A stretch of DNA of 64,000 bases from Rhizobium esperanzae (GCF_002204185.1 NZ_MXPU01000005.1:124001-188000); one strand, 5' to 3'. Counted from the first letter of the stretch, positions 9,420-18,194 are shown. The notes: a model not told the origin generated them from the letters alone. A program made the numbers and translations.

Positions 9420-9833
9420 ATGGACGCGACATCAAAACCCACCTGCCACATCGTTCGTCCCAAGCACGCCTATGACGGCAAACAGGGGCTCAGCTATTTC
9501 GAAGGGATCGCGGCCGAGACGGTCGGCGCCAAGGGGATCTGCATGCATCTCTTGACGATCCCGCCCGGCGTGCGTGCGAAGGCGCACCTTCACGAGGCGC
9601 ACGAGACGGCGATTTACGTGCTCTCCGGCGAGGCTCATACCTGGTATGGCGACCGGCTGGAGCATCACGTCATCACCCATGCCGGCGAGCTCTTCTACAT
9701 CCCGGCCGGCGTGCCGCATATGCCCGCGAATCTCAGCAGCACGCCCTGCACGGCGGTCATTGCGCGCACCGATCCGCACGAGCAGGAAAGCGTCGTGCTT
9801 CTGCCGGAGCTGGACGCGTTGGTGCCGGCGTGA
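9420..9833 (+). CDS. Cupin-domain protein
   Basis: The 137-residue single-domain cupin has both metal-site motifs: HLHEAHETAIYVLSGEAHTW around residues 59-78 and GELFYIPAGVPHMPANL around 90-106. The His, His, Glu and His ligands are in place, so it probably binds a metal. Small cupins like this often act as isomerases, dioxygenases or sensors; the substrate is unknown. It is encoded divergently from the importer and convergently with the dihydropyrimidinase gene, so it may serve the same pathway. An AGGAAG ribosome site lies just before the ATG. Confidence 0.75.
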   Translation: MDATSKPTCHIVRPKHAYDGKQGLSYFEGIAAETVGAKGICMHLLTIPPGVRAKAHLHEAHETAIYVLSGEAHTWYGDRLEHHVITHAGELFYIPAGVPHMPANLSSTPCTAVIARTDPHEQESVVLLPELDALVPA

Positions 9834-9891
9834 GGTCATCCGCATGGAGACGCCGTTCTCCGGTTGATGGCCGTATCGTTATGCGCCATCG

Positions 9892-11346
9892 TCATACGCC
9901 GGTTGCCGGGATGCCCGTGCGTTCCACCTTGCGCGGAGAGGTGATCTCCTTCCAGGTGGACAGCGCCTTGCTGACCGCTGTGACCGGTTCGCGCCTGACG
10001 AACTCGCCGTGGCCCTCGCGGGTCTTGACCGTGCTTTCCTCGATCGCCACCACGCCGCGCGTCAGCGTGAAGCGCGGCAGGCCAGTCACTTCCTTGCCTT
10101 CGAAGACGTTGTAGTCGATCGCCGACTGCTGAGCCTTGGACGAGATGACCTTCGAACGGTTCGGGTCCCAGACGACGATATCGGCATCGGCGCCGACGAG
10201 GATCGCGCCCTTCTTCGGATAGATGTTGAGGATCTTGGCGATGTTGGTCGAGGTAACGGCGACGAATTCGTTCATCGTCAGCCGGCCGGTGTTGACGCCA
10301 TGCGTCCAGAGCATCGGCATGCGGTCTTCGAGACCACCGGTGCCGTTCGGGATCTTGGTGAAGTCACCGACGCCGAAGCGTTTTTGCGCCGTAGTGAAGG
10401 CGCAGTGATCGGTGGCGACCACCTGCAGCGAACCGGAGGCAAGTCCGGCCCAGAGGCTGTCCTGATGCTGCTTGCTACGGAAGGGCGGCGACATGACGCG
10501 GCGGGCGGCATGGTCCCAGTCGGGATTGGAATATTCGCTCTCGTCGAGCGTCAGGTGCTGGATCAGCGGTTCGCCGTAGACGCGCATGCCCTTGGCGCGG
10601 GCGCGGCGGATCGCCTCGTGCGCCTGTTCGCAGGAGGTATGGACGATATAAACCGGGCAGCCGGCCATGTCGGCGATCATGATGGCGCGGTTGGTGGCTT
10701 CGCCCTCGACCTCGGCGGGGCGGGAATAGGCATGCGCTTCGGGGCCGTTATTGCCCTCGGCGAGCAGCTTTGCCGACATCGAGGCGACGACGTCGCCGTT
10801 TTCGGCATGCACCAGCGGCAGAGCGCCGAGTTCGGCGCAGCGCTGGAACGAAGCGAACATCTCGTCATCGTCGACCATCAGCGCGCCCTTGTAAGCCATG
10901 AAGTGCTTGAAGGTGTTGATGCCCTTGTCGCGGACGATGGTCTCCATCTCCTTAAAGACCTGCTCGCTCCACCAGGTGACCGCCATGTGGAAGGAATAGT
11001 CGCAATTGGCACGAGTCGACTTGTTGTCCCACATGGTCAGCGCTTCGAGCAGCGACTGGCCGGGGGCGGGAAGGGCGAAATCGACCACCATGGTCGTGCC
11101 GCCGGAAAGCGCCGCGCGCGTGCCGCTCTCGAAATCGTCGGAGGAATAGGTGCCCATGAAGGGCATTTCGAGATGAGTGTGCGGGTCGATGCCGCCGGGC
11201 ATGACGTAACAGCCGGAGGCGTCGAGCGTCTCGTCGCCGGAAAGGTTCGGACCGATCTCGACGATCTTGCCGCCGTCGATCTTGACGTCCGCCTTGTAGG
11301 TGAGGTCGGCGGTGACGATGGTGCCGTTCTTGATGACTGTGGTCAT
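9892..11346 (-). CDS. hydA: Dihydropyrimidinase (D-hydantoinase)
   Basis: The 484-residue amidohydrolase opens the ring of dihydrouracil or dihydrothymine to the N-carbamoyl beta-amino acid, the second step of reductive pyrimidine breakdown. Visible sites are the metal-binding DPHTHLEMPF (about residue 55), the FKHFMAYKGALM segment whose lysine is carbamylated to bridge two metal ions (about 147), HAENGD (about 180), the IVHTSCEQA histidine (about 235) and the ATDHCAF aspartate (about 313). Length is normal for the family. It is the third gene of the amidohydrolase operon. The same fold could act on hydantoins, but preTA, rutR and the carbamoylase nearby favour pyrimidines. Confidence 0.93.
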   Translation of the reverse strand: MTTVIKNGTIVTADLTYKADVKIDGGKIVEIGPNLSGDETLDASGCYVMPGGIDPHTHLEMPFMGTYSSDDFESGTRAALSGGTTMVVDFALPAPGQSLLEALTMWDNKSTRANCDYSFHMAVTWWSEQVFKEMETIVRDKGINTFKHFMAYKGALMVDDDEMFASFQRCAELGALPLVHAENGDVVASMSAKLLAEGNNGPEAHAYSRPAEVEGEATNRAIMIADMAGCPVYIVHTSCEQAHEAIRRARAKGMRVYGEPLIQHLTLDESEYSNPDWDHAARRVMSPPFRSKQHQDSLWAGLASGSLQVVATDHCAFTTAQKRFGVGDFTKIPNGTGGLEDRMPMLWTHGVNTGRLTMNEFVAVTSTNIAKILNIYPKKGAILVGADADIVVWDPNRSKVISSKAQQSAIDYNVFEGKEVTGLPRFTLTRGVVAIEESTVKTREGHGEFVRREPVTAVSKALSTWKEITSPRKVERTGIPATGV

Positions 11347-11381
11347 GGCTGCTGTTCCTCTTCCCTGCGATCTTGTTGCTG

Positions 11382-11987
11382 TTATTGCTCGGCTGCCATC
11401 GTGGGCGCGCCACTTCGCAGGAGCGCCGCACCCAGGGCGATAAAGCTGTAGACGGCCTGCTCGCTCAACTCATCGCGCGCGTCATGCTCTTCCTCATAGT
11501 ACCAGTCGGGTTGGTCAACGACATCAGCGCCGCCGACTGACAATGACCAAAAACCATCGCTTTCGCGAAAGTAGAAATCCTTGCCATCGATCAGCCCGGT
11601 CGACTGGATGGGCTGGCTGCCCTTGGGACGTTCGATCAGTATGCCGGGCTCGGAGGGGCCGAGTTCGATTCGAACAACGCCGGACCCAGGTCCATAGAGA
11701 GAGTAGGTTTGGTGGGGCGCATCTGAGTCGCGGTCATCTGAATTGGCCAGTTGAACACCAGAAGGTTTATATCGCCAAAAGCTCGATATTTGCGAAAGCC
11801 TGATCCGCTCGCCTGCTGCATTGATGCCAATATAGAAGATCTGCACGCTAGGGACGTCACCCCATGGTCCTTCGCTCACCGGAGTCACATTGGCGGTGGC
11901 CCATGCGAAGTCGTCGGCAGTCCGCTGGTTATAGAACTTAAAAGCATCAGCATAATCGAGATAGGTCGTTGGCAAATCGGACGCCAT
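11382..11987 (-). CDS. Hypothetical protein, coupled within the pyrimidine operon
   Basis: I do not recognise this 201-residue protein. It has no signal peptide and only a weakly hydrophobic C-terminus (YSFIALGAALL). It is acidic and rich in Tyr, Trp and Asp, with a WYYEEEHDARDE run near residue 165. The start ATG at 11987 overlaps the stop of the carbamoyl amidohydrolase as ATGA, so it is translated as part of the operon, and the dihydropyrimidinase follows 35 bases later. The frame extends 40 codons upstream, but those overlap the conserved end of the neighbour. Its place between two consecutive pathway enzymes suggests a role in pyrimidine breakdown or a recent insertion. Confidence 0.65.
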   Translation of the reverse strand: MASDLPTTYLDYADAFKFYNQRTADDFAWATANVTPVSEGPWGDVPSVQIFYIGINAAGERIRLSQISSFWRYKPSGVQLANSDDRDSDAPHQTYSLYGPGSGVVRIELGPSEPGILIERPKGSQPIQSTGLIDGKDFYFRESDGFWSLSVGGADVVDQPDWYYEEEHDARDELSEQAVYSFIALGAALLRSGAPTMAAEQ

Positions 11988-13240
11988 CACGCCACGATCT
12001 CCGCCGTCTCGACCACCGCATGGAACAGCACATCGGCACCCGCCGTCGCCCATTCCTTGGAAATCTCTTCCGCCTCGTTGTGGCTGAGCCCGCCGACACA
12101 GGGACACATGACCATGGTGGCAGGCGCGACCTTGGCGGCCCAGCAGGCGTCGTGGCCGGCGCCGGAGATGAGGTTCATGTGGGTGTAGCCGAGCCGTTCG
12201 GCGGCGGAGCGGACGGCGGTGACGAGTTTTTCGTCGAAGGTGACCGGTGCGAAATGGCCGATCGCCTCGATGGAACAGCCGACGCCCAGCGCATCGCAGA
12301 TGCCAGGGGCTTCGGCCTCGATCTTCGCCCGCATGCGGTCGAGCTTGACCTTATCGGGCGAGCGGATGTCGACGGTGAAGACGACCTTGCCCGGCAGCAC
12401 GTTGCGGGAATTCGGCGAGAAGAACACCTGGCCGACGCCGCCGACGGCGCCCGGCTGTTCGCCCATCGCGACGGTCTGCACCATTTCCAGGATGCGTGAC
12501 ATGGCAAGGCCGGCATTGACGCGCATGTTCATCGGCGTCGAGCCGGTATGGGCTTCCTTGCCGGTCAGCGTGAATTCCAGCCACCACAGGCCCTGACAGT
12601 GGGTGACGACGCCGATCTGCTTGTCTTCGGCTTCGAGGATCGGACCCTGCTCGATATGATATTCGAAATAGGCGTGCATCTTGCGGGCGCCGACCTCTTC
12701 GTCGCCGACCCAGCCGATGCGCTTCAGTTCGTCGCCGAAGAGATTACCCTCGGGATCCCTGCGGTTATAGGCGAATTCAAGGCTGTGCACGCCGGCGAAG
12801 ACGCCTGAAGCGAGCATGGCCGGTGCAAAACGCGCGCCTTCCTCGTTCGTCCAGTTGGTGACGACGATCGGATGCTTGGTCTTGATGCCGAGGTCGTTCA
12901 TGGTGCGCACGACTTCAAGCGCCGAGAGCACGCCAAGCACGCCGTCATATTTGCCGCCGGTCGGCTGGGTGTCGAGATGCGAGCCGACATAGACCGGCAG
13001 GGCATCGGGATCGGTGCCGGGGCGGGTGGCGAACATCGTGCCCATTTGGTCGACGCCCATCGTCAGGCCGGCTTCGTCGCACCATGTCTTGAAGAGGCTG
13101 CGGCCTTCGGCGTCCGAATCCGTCAGCGTCTGGCGATTGTTGCCGCCGGCAACGCCGGGGCCGATTTTCGCCATGTCCATGAGACTGTCCCAGAGACGGT
13201 CGCCATTGACGCGCATGTTCTCGCCTGGTGCTGCCACCAT
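11987..13240 (-). CDS. Zn-dependent N-carbamoyl amino acid / beta-ureidopropionate hydrolase
   Basis: This M20-family dizinc amidase (417 residues) releases ammonia and CO2 from N-carbamoyl-beta-alanine, the third step after dihydropyrimidinase. The metal-site motifs are present in order: SHLDTQPTGGKYDGVLGV (about 80), NEEGARFAPAM (about 120), EYHIEQGPILE (about 185), and a C-terminal GAGHDACWAA (about 375). The ATG at 13240 is preferred because GAGGG lies 11 bases upstream; a second ATG at 13216 is possible. It is the first gene of the operon and diverges from rutR across an operator. Allantoate or other N-carbamoyl amino acids are alternative substrates for this family. Confidence 0.9.
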   Translation of the reverse strand: MVAAPGENMRVNGDRLWDSLMDMAKIGPGVAGGNNRQTLTDSDAEGRSLFKTWCDEAGLTMGVDQMGTMFATRPGTDPDALPVYVGSHLDTQPTGGKYDGVLGVLSALEVVRTMNDLGIKTKHPIVVTNWTNEEGARFAPAMLASGVFAGVHSLEFAYNRRDPEGNLFGDELKRIGWVGDEEVGARKMHAYFEYHIEQGPILEAEDKQIGVVTHCQGLWWLEFTLTGKEAHTGSTPMNMRVNAGLAMSRILEMVQTVAMGEQPGAVGGVGQVFFSPNSRNVLPGKVVFTVDIRSPDKVKLDRMRAKIEAEAPGICDALGVGCSIEAIGHFAPVTFDEKLVTAVRSAAERLGYTHMNLISGAGHDACWAAKVAPATMVMCPCVGGLSHNEAEEISKEWATAGADVLFHAVVETAEIVA

Positions 13241-13379
13241 TCTACAAGCCCTCACCTGTTTGCGGCAGTCATGCAAGGGGCATGCCCACCTGTTCCCATG
13301 GTCCTTTCCCGCGCCTGTTGTTGGTTTTGTCGAGCGCCGGAAAATCGCCAGTTGCCTTTGTTTTTCATCTGGCGGATAT

Positions 13380-13395
13380 TTGACCGATTGGTAAA
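13380..13395. promoter_or_regulatory. Putative RutR operator between the amidase operon and rutR
   Basis: TTGACCGATTGGTAAA matches the E. coli RutR consensus TTGACCAnnTGGTCAA at 12 of its 14 fixed positions. It lies about 140 bases upstream of both divergent genes, where RutR could control the catabolic operon and itself. Recognition by this RutR is inferred. Confidence 0.65.
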
Positions 13396-13539
13396 CATTA
13401 CAACTTCCACCGCGGGGCTCAAGACGAAAATCACGAAATTTGCCGATAAAAATGCGGGCAGTTGCTCAAGAAAGCGGCAGGGGCCGCCTCTGCCGAAACG
13501 TGAGGGAAGAAGTTGAATATCAAGGGGAAACAATAGCCG

Positions 13540-14190
13540 ATGGCTATTCCGAGAGCAGCGAAGACCCTGAGGCGAACGCGAATCCAGGAGGAGAAGGAAG
13601 AGCAGATTCTGGAGGCGGCGCTCGACGTGTTTTCGGCACGCGGCTTTCGCGGTTCGACCATCGACCAGATCGCCGAAGTCGCGGGCATGTCGAAACCCAA
13701 TCTGCTTTATTATTTCCGCACCAAGGAAGCGATGCACCGGGCGCTGATTGACCGGGTCCTCTATACCTGGCTGGAGCCGCTGCGGGCCTTCGACGCCGAG
13801 GGCAATCCGGAAGAAGAAATCCGCAGCTACATCAGGCGCAAGCTGGAGATGGCGCGCGACTTTCCGCGCGAGAGCCGGCTGTTCGCCAATGAGGTGCTGC
13901 AGGGCGCACCGCATATCGAGGACGAATTGAAGGGGCCGCTGAAGCAACTGGTCGACGAGAAGGCGGAGGTCATCCGCGCCTGGACGAAATCAGGCAAGAT
14001 CGTCGAATGCGATCCCTACCACCTGATCTTCTCGATCTGGTCGACGACGCAGCATTATGCCGACTTCGACGTCCAGGTGCGCGCTGTGCTGGGGCAGGAG
14101 CACGCCGGCGACGAGCGGTTCGAAGACGCGGCGCGGTTTCTGGAACAGCTCTTCATCGGCGGTCTGCGGCCGGATTCCCCTCGGCCCTGA
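13540..14190 (+). CDS. rutR: TetR-family regulator RutR
   Basis: The 216-residue protein has an N-terminal TetR helix-turn-helix (about residues 22-68, with GSTIDQIAEVAGMSKPNLLYY) and a C-terminal ligand domain that matches the RutR family: long helices with PRESRLFANEVLQGAPH, and FSIWSTTQHYADFDVQV near the end. RutR responds to uracil or thymine and controls pyrimidine catabolism. It sits divergent from the N-carbamoyl amidohydrolase operon, and RutR-like palindromes lie in front of both that operon and preTA. The AGGGGAAA ribosome site precedes the ATG. Its end almost touches the convergent receiver gene. Confidence 0.9.
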   Translation: MAIPRAAKTLRRTRIQEEKEEQILEAALDVFSARGFRGSTIDQIAEVAGMSKPNLLYYFRTKEAMHRALIDRVLYTWLEPLRAFDAEGNPEEEIRSYIRRKLEMARDFPRESRLFANEVLQGAPHIEDELKGPLKQLVDEKAEVIRAWTKSGKIVECDPYHLIFSIWSTTQHYADFDVQVRAVLGQEHAGDERFEDAARFLEQLFIGGLRPDSPRP

Positions 14191-14193
14191 GGC

Positions 14194-14631
14194 CTACCCC
14201 TTCTTGAGCAACGGCACCTGGGCAAGAAGATCCGTTATGCCTTCGGCTGTATAGGGCTTCTGTAAGACCGGCGCATCCGAATGGCTGTTCGCCTGCGCTA
14301 TGCCTTGGCCATAACCTGTCGCAAAGACGAAGGGCATGCCTTCGGCAGCCAGCCGGTTGGCGATCCCCAAGCTGGTCTCGTCGCCGAGATTGACATCGAA
14401 AAGCGCGAAGTCGAAAGACTGCCCGGTCAGGATTTCCATGGCATCGGCGACGCTCGGAGCCATTGTCACGTCGGCGCCCATGCGGCGCCGGATGTCTTCC
14501 CCGTTCATGGCGATAATCCTTTCCACCAGTAGGATCTTCAGACCCGAAAGCGGTTCTTGATCGGTGGAGACGGGCTTGTGTTCGCCAATGCCGGCCGGCG
14601 ATCCACTGCTCTGCCCAAGCGCAGGCGCCAC
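14194..14631 (-). CDS. Single-domain response-regulator receiver with degenerate acidic pocket
   Basis: The 145-residue product is a CheY-like receiver preceded by about 28 residues of unordered sequence. The phospho-acceptor aspartate is visible in FALFDVNLGDE (about residue 79), followed by the FATGYG threonine and the QKPYT lysine. The first strand reads LLVERIIAMN where receivers of this type normally read LLVEDEPLIAMN. The second acidic residue of the Mg2+ pocket is missing and the loop is about two residues short, so phosphorylation may be weak or absent. The start codon is GTG. No partner kinase lies nearby, and the role is unknown. Confidence 0.75.
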   Translation of the reverse strand: MAPALGQSSGSPAGIGEHKPVSTDQEPLSGLKILLVERIIAMNGEDIRRRMGADVTMAPSVADAMEILTGQSFDFALFDVNLGDETSLGIANRLAAEGMPFVFATGYGQGIAQANSHSDAPVLQKPYTAEGITDLLAQVPLLKKG

Positions 14632-14649
14632 CTATGGCGCGAGCGCTCT

Positions 14650-15561
14650 TCAATCCATCAAGCGAGGCAGATTTGCCGCCAATATATCGATGGCAAGGCG
14701 GACCTTCGGCAGCATCACCGGTGATCTCGGCCACACGGCATAGGCTTCAAAGATGTTGGACGGCACATCGGTCAGAACCCGCACGAGTTCACCTGATAGG
14801 ACCCTGTCGCGCACGAGCCAACAGGTCAGCCAGGCAAGCCCCCGGCCTTCGACTGCGGCGTCCGCTATCGAGGCCAGATCGTCGAGCCGCAGCCGCGATT
14901 TCGGCAGGACTTCGCGCGGGGGGCCGACCGCCGACGGAAAAATCCAAGCCCTATCGCTGTTGCCCCTGCGATAGATGATACCCTGATGGTGGGCGAGCTC
15001 GTCGAACGTTTGCGGCACGCCATATTTTTCCAGGTAGGTAGGCGAGGCGCAGACCGTCATGGACTGCCGGGCGATCGCCCGCGCCATCAGGTCGGGATTG
15101 TCCTTCAGCGGGCCGTTGCGGACGGCAAGATCGAAGCCGTCTTCCAGGAGGTCGACAACGCGGTCGCTGAAGGAGAAATCAAGTTCGAGATCCGGGTGAT
15201 CATCGAGCAGGCGGGTTAGAATCGGAGCGGCGCAATGACGTCCGAACAGCACCGGCATCGACACCCGCAGCCTGCCGCGGACCGCGCGCCTGCCCGATTC
15301 GAGCTGGGCCTCGCCGATCCGGATTTCTTCGATGGCTCTGAGGCAGCGCTCATAGAAGAACCGGCCTTCCTCGGTCAGGCTTTGGGTCCGGGTCGTACGG
15401 TTAAAGAGCCGGACGCCGAGCCTCTGTTCGAGTCGGGCGATCGTCTTGCTGACTGCTGAACGCGTAAGATGAAGCCGTTCGGCGGCGGCTGAGAAACCGC
15501 CGGCTTCGGCCGTCTGGACAAAGATCGAAATCCCCTTCAGCTGCTCCATATTTGTTTCCAT
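14650..15561 (-). CDS. LysR-family transcriptional regulator
   Basis: The 303-residue LysR protein has the N-terminal winged helix-turn-helix (GGFSAAAERLHLTRSAVSKT, about residues 22-41) and a two-lobed effector domain beginning near residue 95. It belongs to the CrgA/DmlR-like branch, judging by the VSMPVLFGRHCAAPILTRLL stretch. It diverges from the alcohol-dehydrogenase-like gene 90 bases away, the classic arrangement for a LysR activator and its target. A second ATG at 15549 is an equally possible start. The effector is unknown. Confidence 0.9.
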   Translation of the reverse strand: METNMEQLKGISIFVQTAEAGGFSAAAERLHLTRSAVSKTIARLEQRLGVRLFNRTTRTQSLTEEGRFFYERCLRAIEEIRIGEAQLESGRRAVRGRLRVSMPVLFGRHCAAPILTRLLDDHPDLELDFSFSDRVVDLLEDGFDLAVRNGPLKDNPDLMARAIARQSMTVCASPTYLEKYGVPQTFDELAHHQGIIYRRGNSDRAWIFPSAVGPPREVLPKSRLRLDDLASIADAAVEGRGLAWLTCWLVRDRVLSGELVRVLTDVPSNIFEAYAVWPRSPVMLPKVRLAIDILAANLPRLMD

Positions 15562-15572
15562 GACGGCACCAT

Positions 15573-15604
15573 TCTGTCAATTTAATATCGCAACAGCGGA
15601 CAGA
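15573..15604. promoter_or_regulatory. Candidate LysR-type control region in the divergent promoter
   Basis: TCTGTC (15573-15578) and GACAGA (15599-15604) form a spaced inverted repeat around an AT-rich centre, between the LysR gene and its divergent oxidoreductase. The position fits an activator site; the exact LysR box is not certain. Confidence 0.4.
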
Positions 15605-15651
15605 TTTTCAACGATATATCTGCTGCTCCTCTATCGAGAAGGAGCAGAAAG

Positions 15652-16674
15652 ATGCAGACCACAAGGCAGTGGCAAACCGGCGCCATCGGACCGGAAGCCG
15701 ATCTTAAGATCGGCGAAGCCAGAATCCCCGACGTGTCGGGCACGATGATCCGTGTGCGGACGCAGGCGGTCTCTCTCAATTTCCGTGACAGGCTGGTGCT
15801 CGAGAGCGGCATGGGCCTGCCGCTGCAGTTTCCCTTCGTGCCGGCCTCCGACATGGCGGGTGTGGTCGAAGCCGTCGGGCCCGACGTCACCCGATTCAAA
15901 CCCGGCGACCGGGTGATCTCCACCTTTTCCCCAGACTGGATCGAGGGTCGGGGACCGGGCACGGCCCACACTCCGCATTACCAGACACGGGGCGGCTTCT
16001 ATCCGGGCGTGCTGTCCGAACATACCGTGCTTTCCGAAGAGTGGTTCACGCCTGCGCCGGCAACGCTCGATGCCGGCGAAGCGAGCACGCTGCCCTGCGC
16101 CGGCCTGACCGCTTGGTTTGCCCTCATTGAATGCGGCAGGCTCAAGGCAGGCGAAAAGGTGTTGGTGCAGGGAACCGGCGGTGTCGCGCTCTTCGGCCTG
16201 CAGATCGCTAAGGCGCATGGCGCCGAGGTCTTCATTACCTCAGGCAGCACCGAAAAGCTCGAGCGGGCGTCCGCTCTCGGCGCCGATCATCTGATCAACC
16301 GGCACGAAGGCGATTGGGTGGAGCAGTTCTATCAATTGACCGGGAATTACGGCGCCGACCACGTGCTTGAGATCGTCGGCGGACCGCATCTCGGCCAGGC
16401 GCTGAAGGCTGTGGCGGTCAACGGTCGGATTTCGGTGATCGGCGTATTCGAGGGTTTTGATGTCTCGGCGCCCGTAGCGCCTTTGCTTCTTAAGGCGCCT
16501 GTCGTGCAGGGAATAACGGTCGGCCATCGCCGGGCGCTCGAAGATCTGGTGCGCGCCGTGGACCAGACCGGGCTCAAGCCTGTCGTCGACAGGCGTTATG
16601 CCTTCGAGGAACTGCCGCAGGCGCTCGATCATCTCTATCGAGGCCCCTTCGGCAAGATCGTTATCGAGTTTTGA
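15652..16674 (+). CDS. Zinc-type alcohol dehydrogenase / quinone oxidoreductase-like MDR protein
   Basis: This 340-residue medium-chain dehydrogenase/reductase has the GroES-like N-terminal domain (SLNFRDRLVLESG near residue 43; MAGVVEAVGPDVTRFKPGDR near 70) and a Rossmann domain with VQGTGGVALFGLQIAKAHGA near 168. The Cys and His ligands of the catalytic zinc are not obvious, which fits NADPH-dependent quinone or enone reductases better than classic alcohol dehydrogenases. A GAAGGAG ribosome site lies before the ATG. It is probably controlled by the divergent LysR gene. The substrate is unknown. Confidence 0.88.
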   Translation: MQTTRQWQTGAIGPEADLKIGEARIPDVSGTMIRVRTQAVSLNFRDRLVLESGMGLPLQFPFVPASDMAGVVEAVGPDVTRFKPGDRVISTFSPDWIEGRGPGTAHTPHYQTRGGFYPGVLSEHTVLSEEWFTPAPATLDAGEASTLPCAGLTAWFALIECGRLKAGEKVLVQGTGGVALFGLQIAKAHGAEVFITSGSTEKLERASALGADHLINRHEGDWVEQFYQLTGNYGADHVLEIVGGPHLGQALKAVAVNGRISVIGVFEGFDVSAPVAPLLLKAPVVQGITVGHRRALEDLVRAVDQTGLKPVVDRRYAFEELPQALDHLYRGPFGKIVIEF

Positions 16675-16680
16675 AACATG

Positions 16681-16708
16681 CGCTCCCCTCGCCTCGGGGA
16701 GGGGAGCG
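16681..16708. terminator. Terminator hairpin between convergent genes
   Basis: CGCTCCCCTC (16681-16690) pairs perfectly with GAGGGGAGCG (16699-16708) across an 8-base loop. It lies in the 39-base gap between the stops of the oxidoreductase and rhodanese genes, with T-rich sequence on both sides. Confidence 0.75.
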
Positions 16709-16713
16709 TTCTG

Positions 16714-17124
16714 CTATTCGGCAGCGACGGCGCCGCTTTCGAGGGCGAAACCTTCATCGACCCAGCCGGTCATCCCGCCGATCATCAGCTTCGCCTTTAG
16801 GCCGAGCTTGGCGAGGCGGAGAGCAGCCTTATCCGCGCCGTTGCAGTGGGGACCGGCGCAATAAACGATGAACAGCGTCTCCCTCGCCCACTCCGACATG
16901 CGGTGCGCGGTCATCTTGCCGTGCGGAAGGTTGATCGCACCCGGCACGTGGGATTGTGCAAACAGGGCCGGTGAGCGCACGTCGAGGAGAACGAAGTCGA
17001 CCATGGTGCGGGCAAAGGCGGTATGGACATCCGAGCAATCGGTTTCGAAAGCGAGCTTGGCGGCATAGTGGGCGGCGGCGAGATCGGGCTCGGCGGCTGG
17101 TATTTCGGCGACAGGGCTTGCCAT
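16714..17124 (-). CDS. Rhodanese-like sulfurtransferase domain protein
   Basis: This 136-residue single-domain rhodanese carries the substrate-cradle motif VLLDVRSPALFAQSHVPGAI (about 46-65) and an active loop CAGPHCNGADKAA (about 89), where the first cysteine should take the persulfide. The acceptor is unknown. It is divergent from the FtrA-like regulator 71 bases away, which suggests that the regulator controls it. The ribosome site is GGAAAGGAAAG just upstream of the ATG. Confidence 0.88.
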   Translation of the reverse strand: MASPVAEIPAAEPDLAAAHYAAKLAFETDCSDVHTAFARTMVDFVLLDVRSPALFAQSHVPGAINLPHGKMTAHRMSEWARETLFIVYCAGPHCNGADKAALRLAKLGLKAKLMIGGMTGWVDEGFALESGAVAAE

Positions 17125-17195
17125 CGGTCTTTCCTTTCCGTGTTGGAATTGCAGCCTGGTATCGCTGATGGTAGAGCTTCGCGAAATTGGCCATC

Positions 17196-18194
17196 ATGAC
17201 TGACAGCGTAAAGATCATGCCAAACATATCTCCGAACACGAACGGACCGCTGGTCGCGGTGCTTGCCTATGACGGGCTGTGCACGTTCGAATTCGGGATA
17301 GCCTATGAGGTCTTCGGCCTGCCGCGTCCCGAGATGGGTGAGGGGTGGTATCGCTTCTCCGTCTGCGGCATCGAGCCGGGGCCGCTTCGCGCTGCCGGCG
17401 GATTGACGGTCGCGGTCGACAAGGGGCTGGAAGTGCTCGATGCGGCGGACCTGATCGTCGTTCCCGGCTGGCGGTCGATCGATGCGACGGTGCCGGAACC
17501 GCTTGCCGCCGCTCTCAAGGCAGCGCATCAGCGCGGCGCGCGCATCATGTCGCTCTGTTCCGGCGTTGCGGTTCTCGCAGGCTCCGGACTGCTTGCCAGC
17601 CGCAGGGCGACAACGCATTGGCGCTATGTCGCCTCGATCGCGGCGCGTTATCCGGACATCACGCTCGACGCGGATGTACTCTACATCGATGAGGGCAGCC
17701 TGCTCACAGCGGCCGGCAGCGCCGCCGGCATCGATCTCTGCCTGCATGTGGTGCGCGGCGATTTCGGCTCGGAGGCGGCAAACAGCGTCGCCCGCCGCCT
17801 CATCGTGCCGCCGCACCGCGAAGGCAGGCAGGCGCAGTTCATCGGCGCGCCGGTTCCGGAGGAACGTGAGGGCATACGCCTCAGCCCGCTGATCGACTGG
17901 ATGCGCGCAAGCCTTGCCGAGGAGCAGCCGATCAGCCTGCTCGCCAAAAGGGCCGGCATGAGCATACGCACTTTCCAGCGCCGCTTTGAAGCGACGACCG
18001 GTCTCAGCGTCGGCGAATGGCTGCTGAAGGAGCGGCTGCGCCATGCGCGCGACCTTCTCGAAAGAGAGCTTGCCGTATCGCTCGATGACATCGCGATATC
18101 AAGCGGCTTCGGCACGCTGGCGACGATGCGACACCACTTCCGCAAACGGCTGGGGACGAGCCCGCATGCCTATCGGAAGTCATTCGGCGGCTAG
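17196..18194 (+). CDS. ftrA: GlxA/FtrA-family regulator (DJ-1/PfpI domain fused to AraC)
   Basis: The 332-residue protein joins an N-terminal DJ-1/PfpI-like domain (about 10-185, with the nucleophile-elbow-like SLCSGVAVLAGSGLL) to a C-terminal AraC DNA-binding domain with two helix-turn-helix units (about 225-325; ISLLAKRAGMSIRTFQRRFE and SSGFGTLATMRHHFRKRL). This is the FtrA/GlxA architecture. Divergence from the rhodanese gene supports a regulator-target pair. The ATG at 17196 is taken over a TTG three codons upstream; an ATG at 17217 is also possible. The symbol reflects family resemblance only. Confidence 0.85.
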   Translation: MTDSVKIMPNISPNTNGPLVAVLAYDGLCTFEFGIAYEVFGLPRPEMGEGWYRFSVCGIEPGPLRAAGGLTVAVDKGLEVLDAADLIVVPGWRSIDATVPEPLAAALKAAHQRGARIMSLCSGVAVLAGSGLLASRRATTHWRYVASIAARYPDITLDADVLYIDEGSLLTAAGSAAGIDLCLHVVRGDFGSEAANSVARRLIVPPHREGRQAQFIGAPVPEEREGIRLSPLIDWMRASLAEEQPISLLAKRAGMSIRTFQRRFEATTGLSVGEWLLKERLRHARDLLERELAVSLDDIAISSGFGTLATMRHHFRKRLGTSPHAYRKSFGG

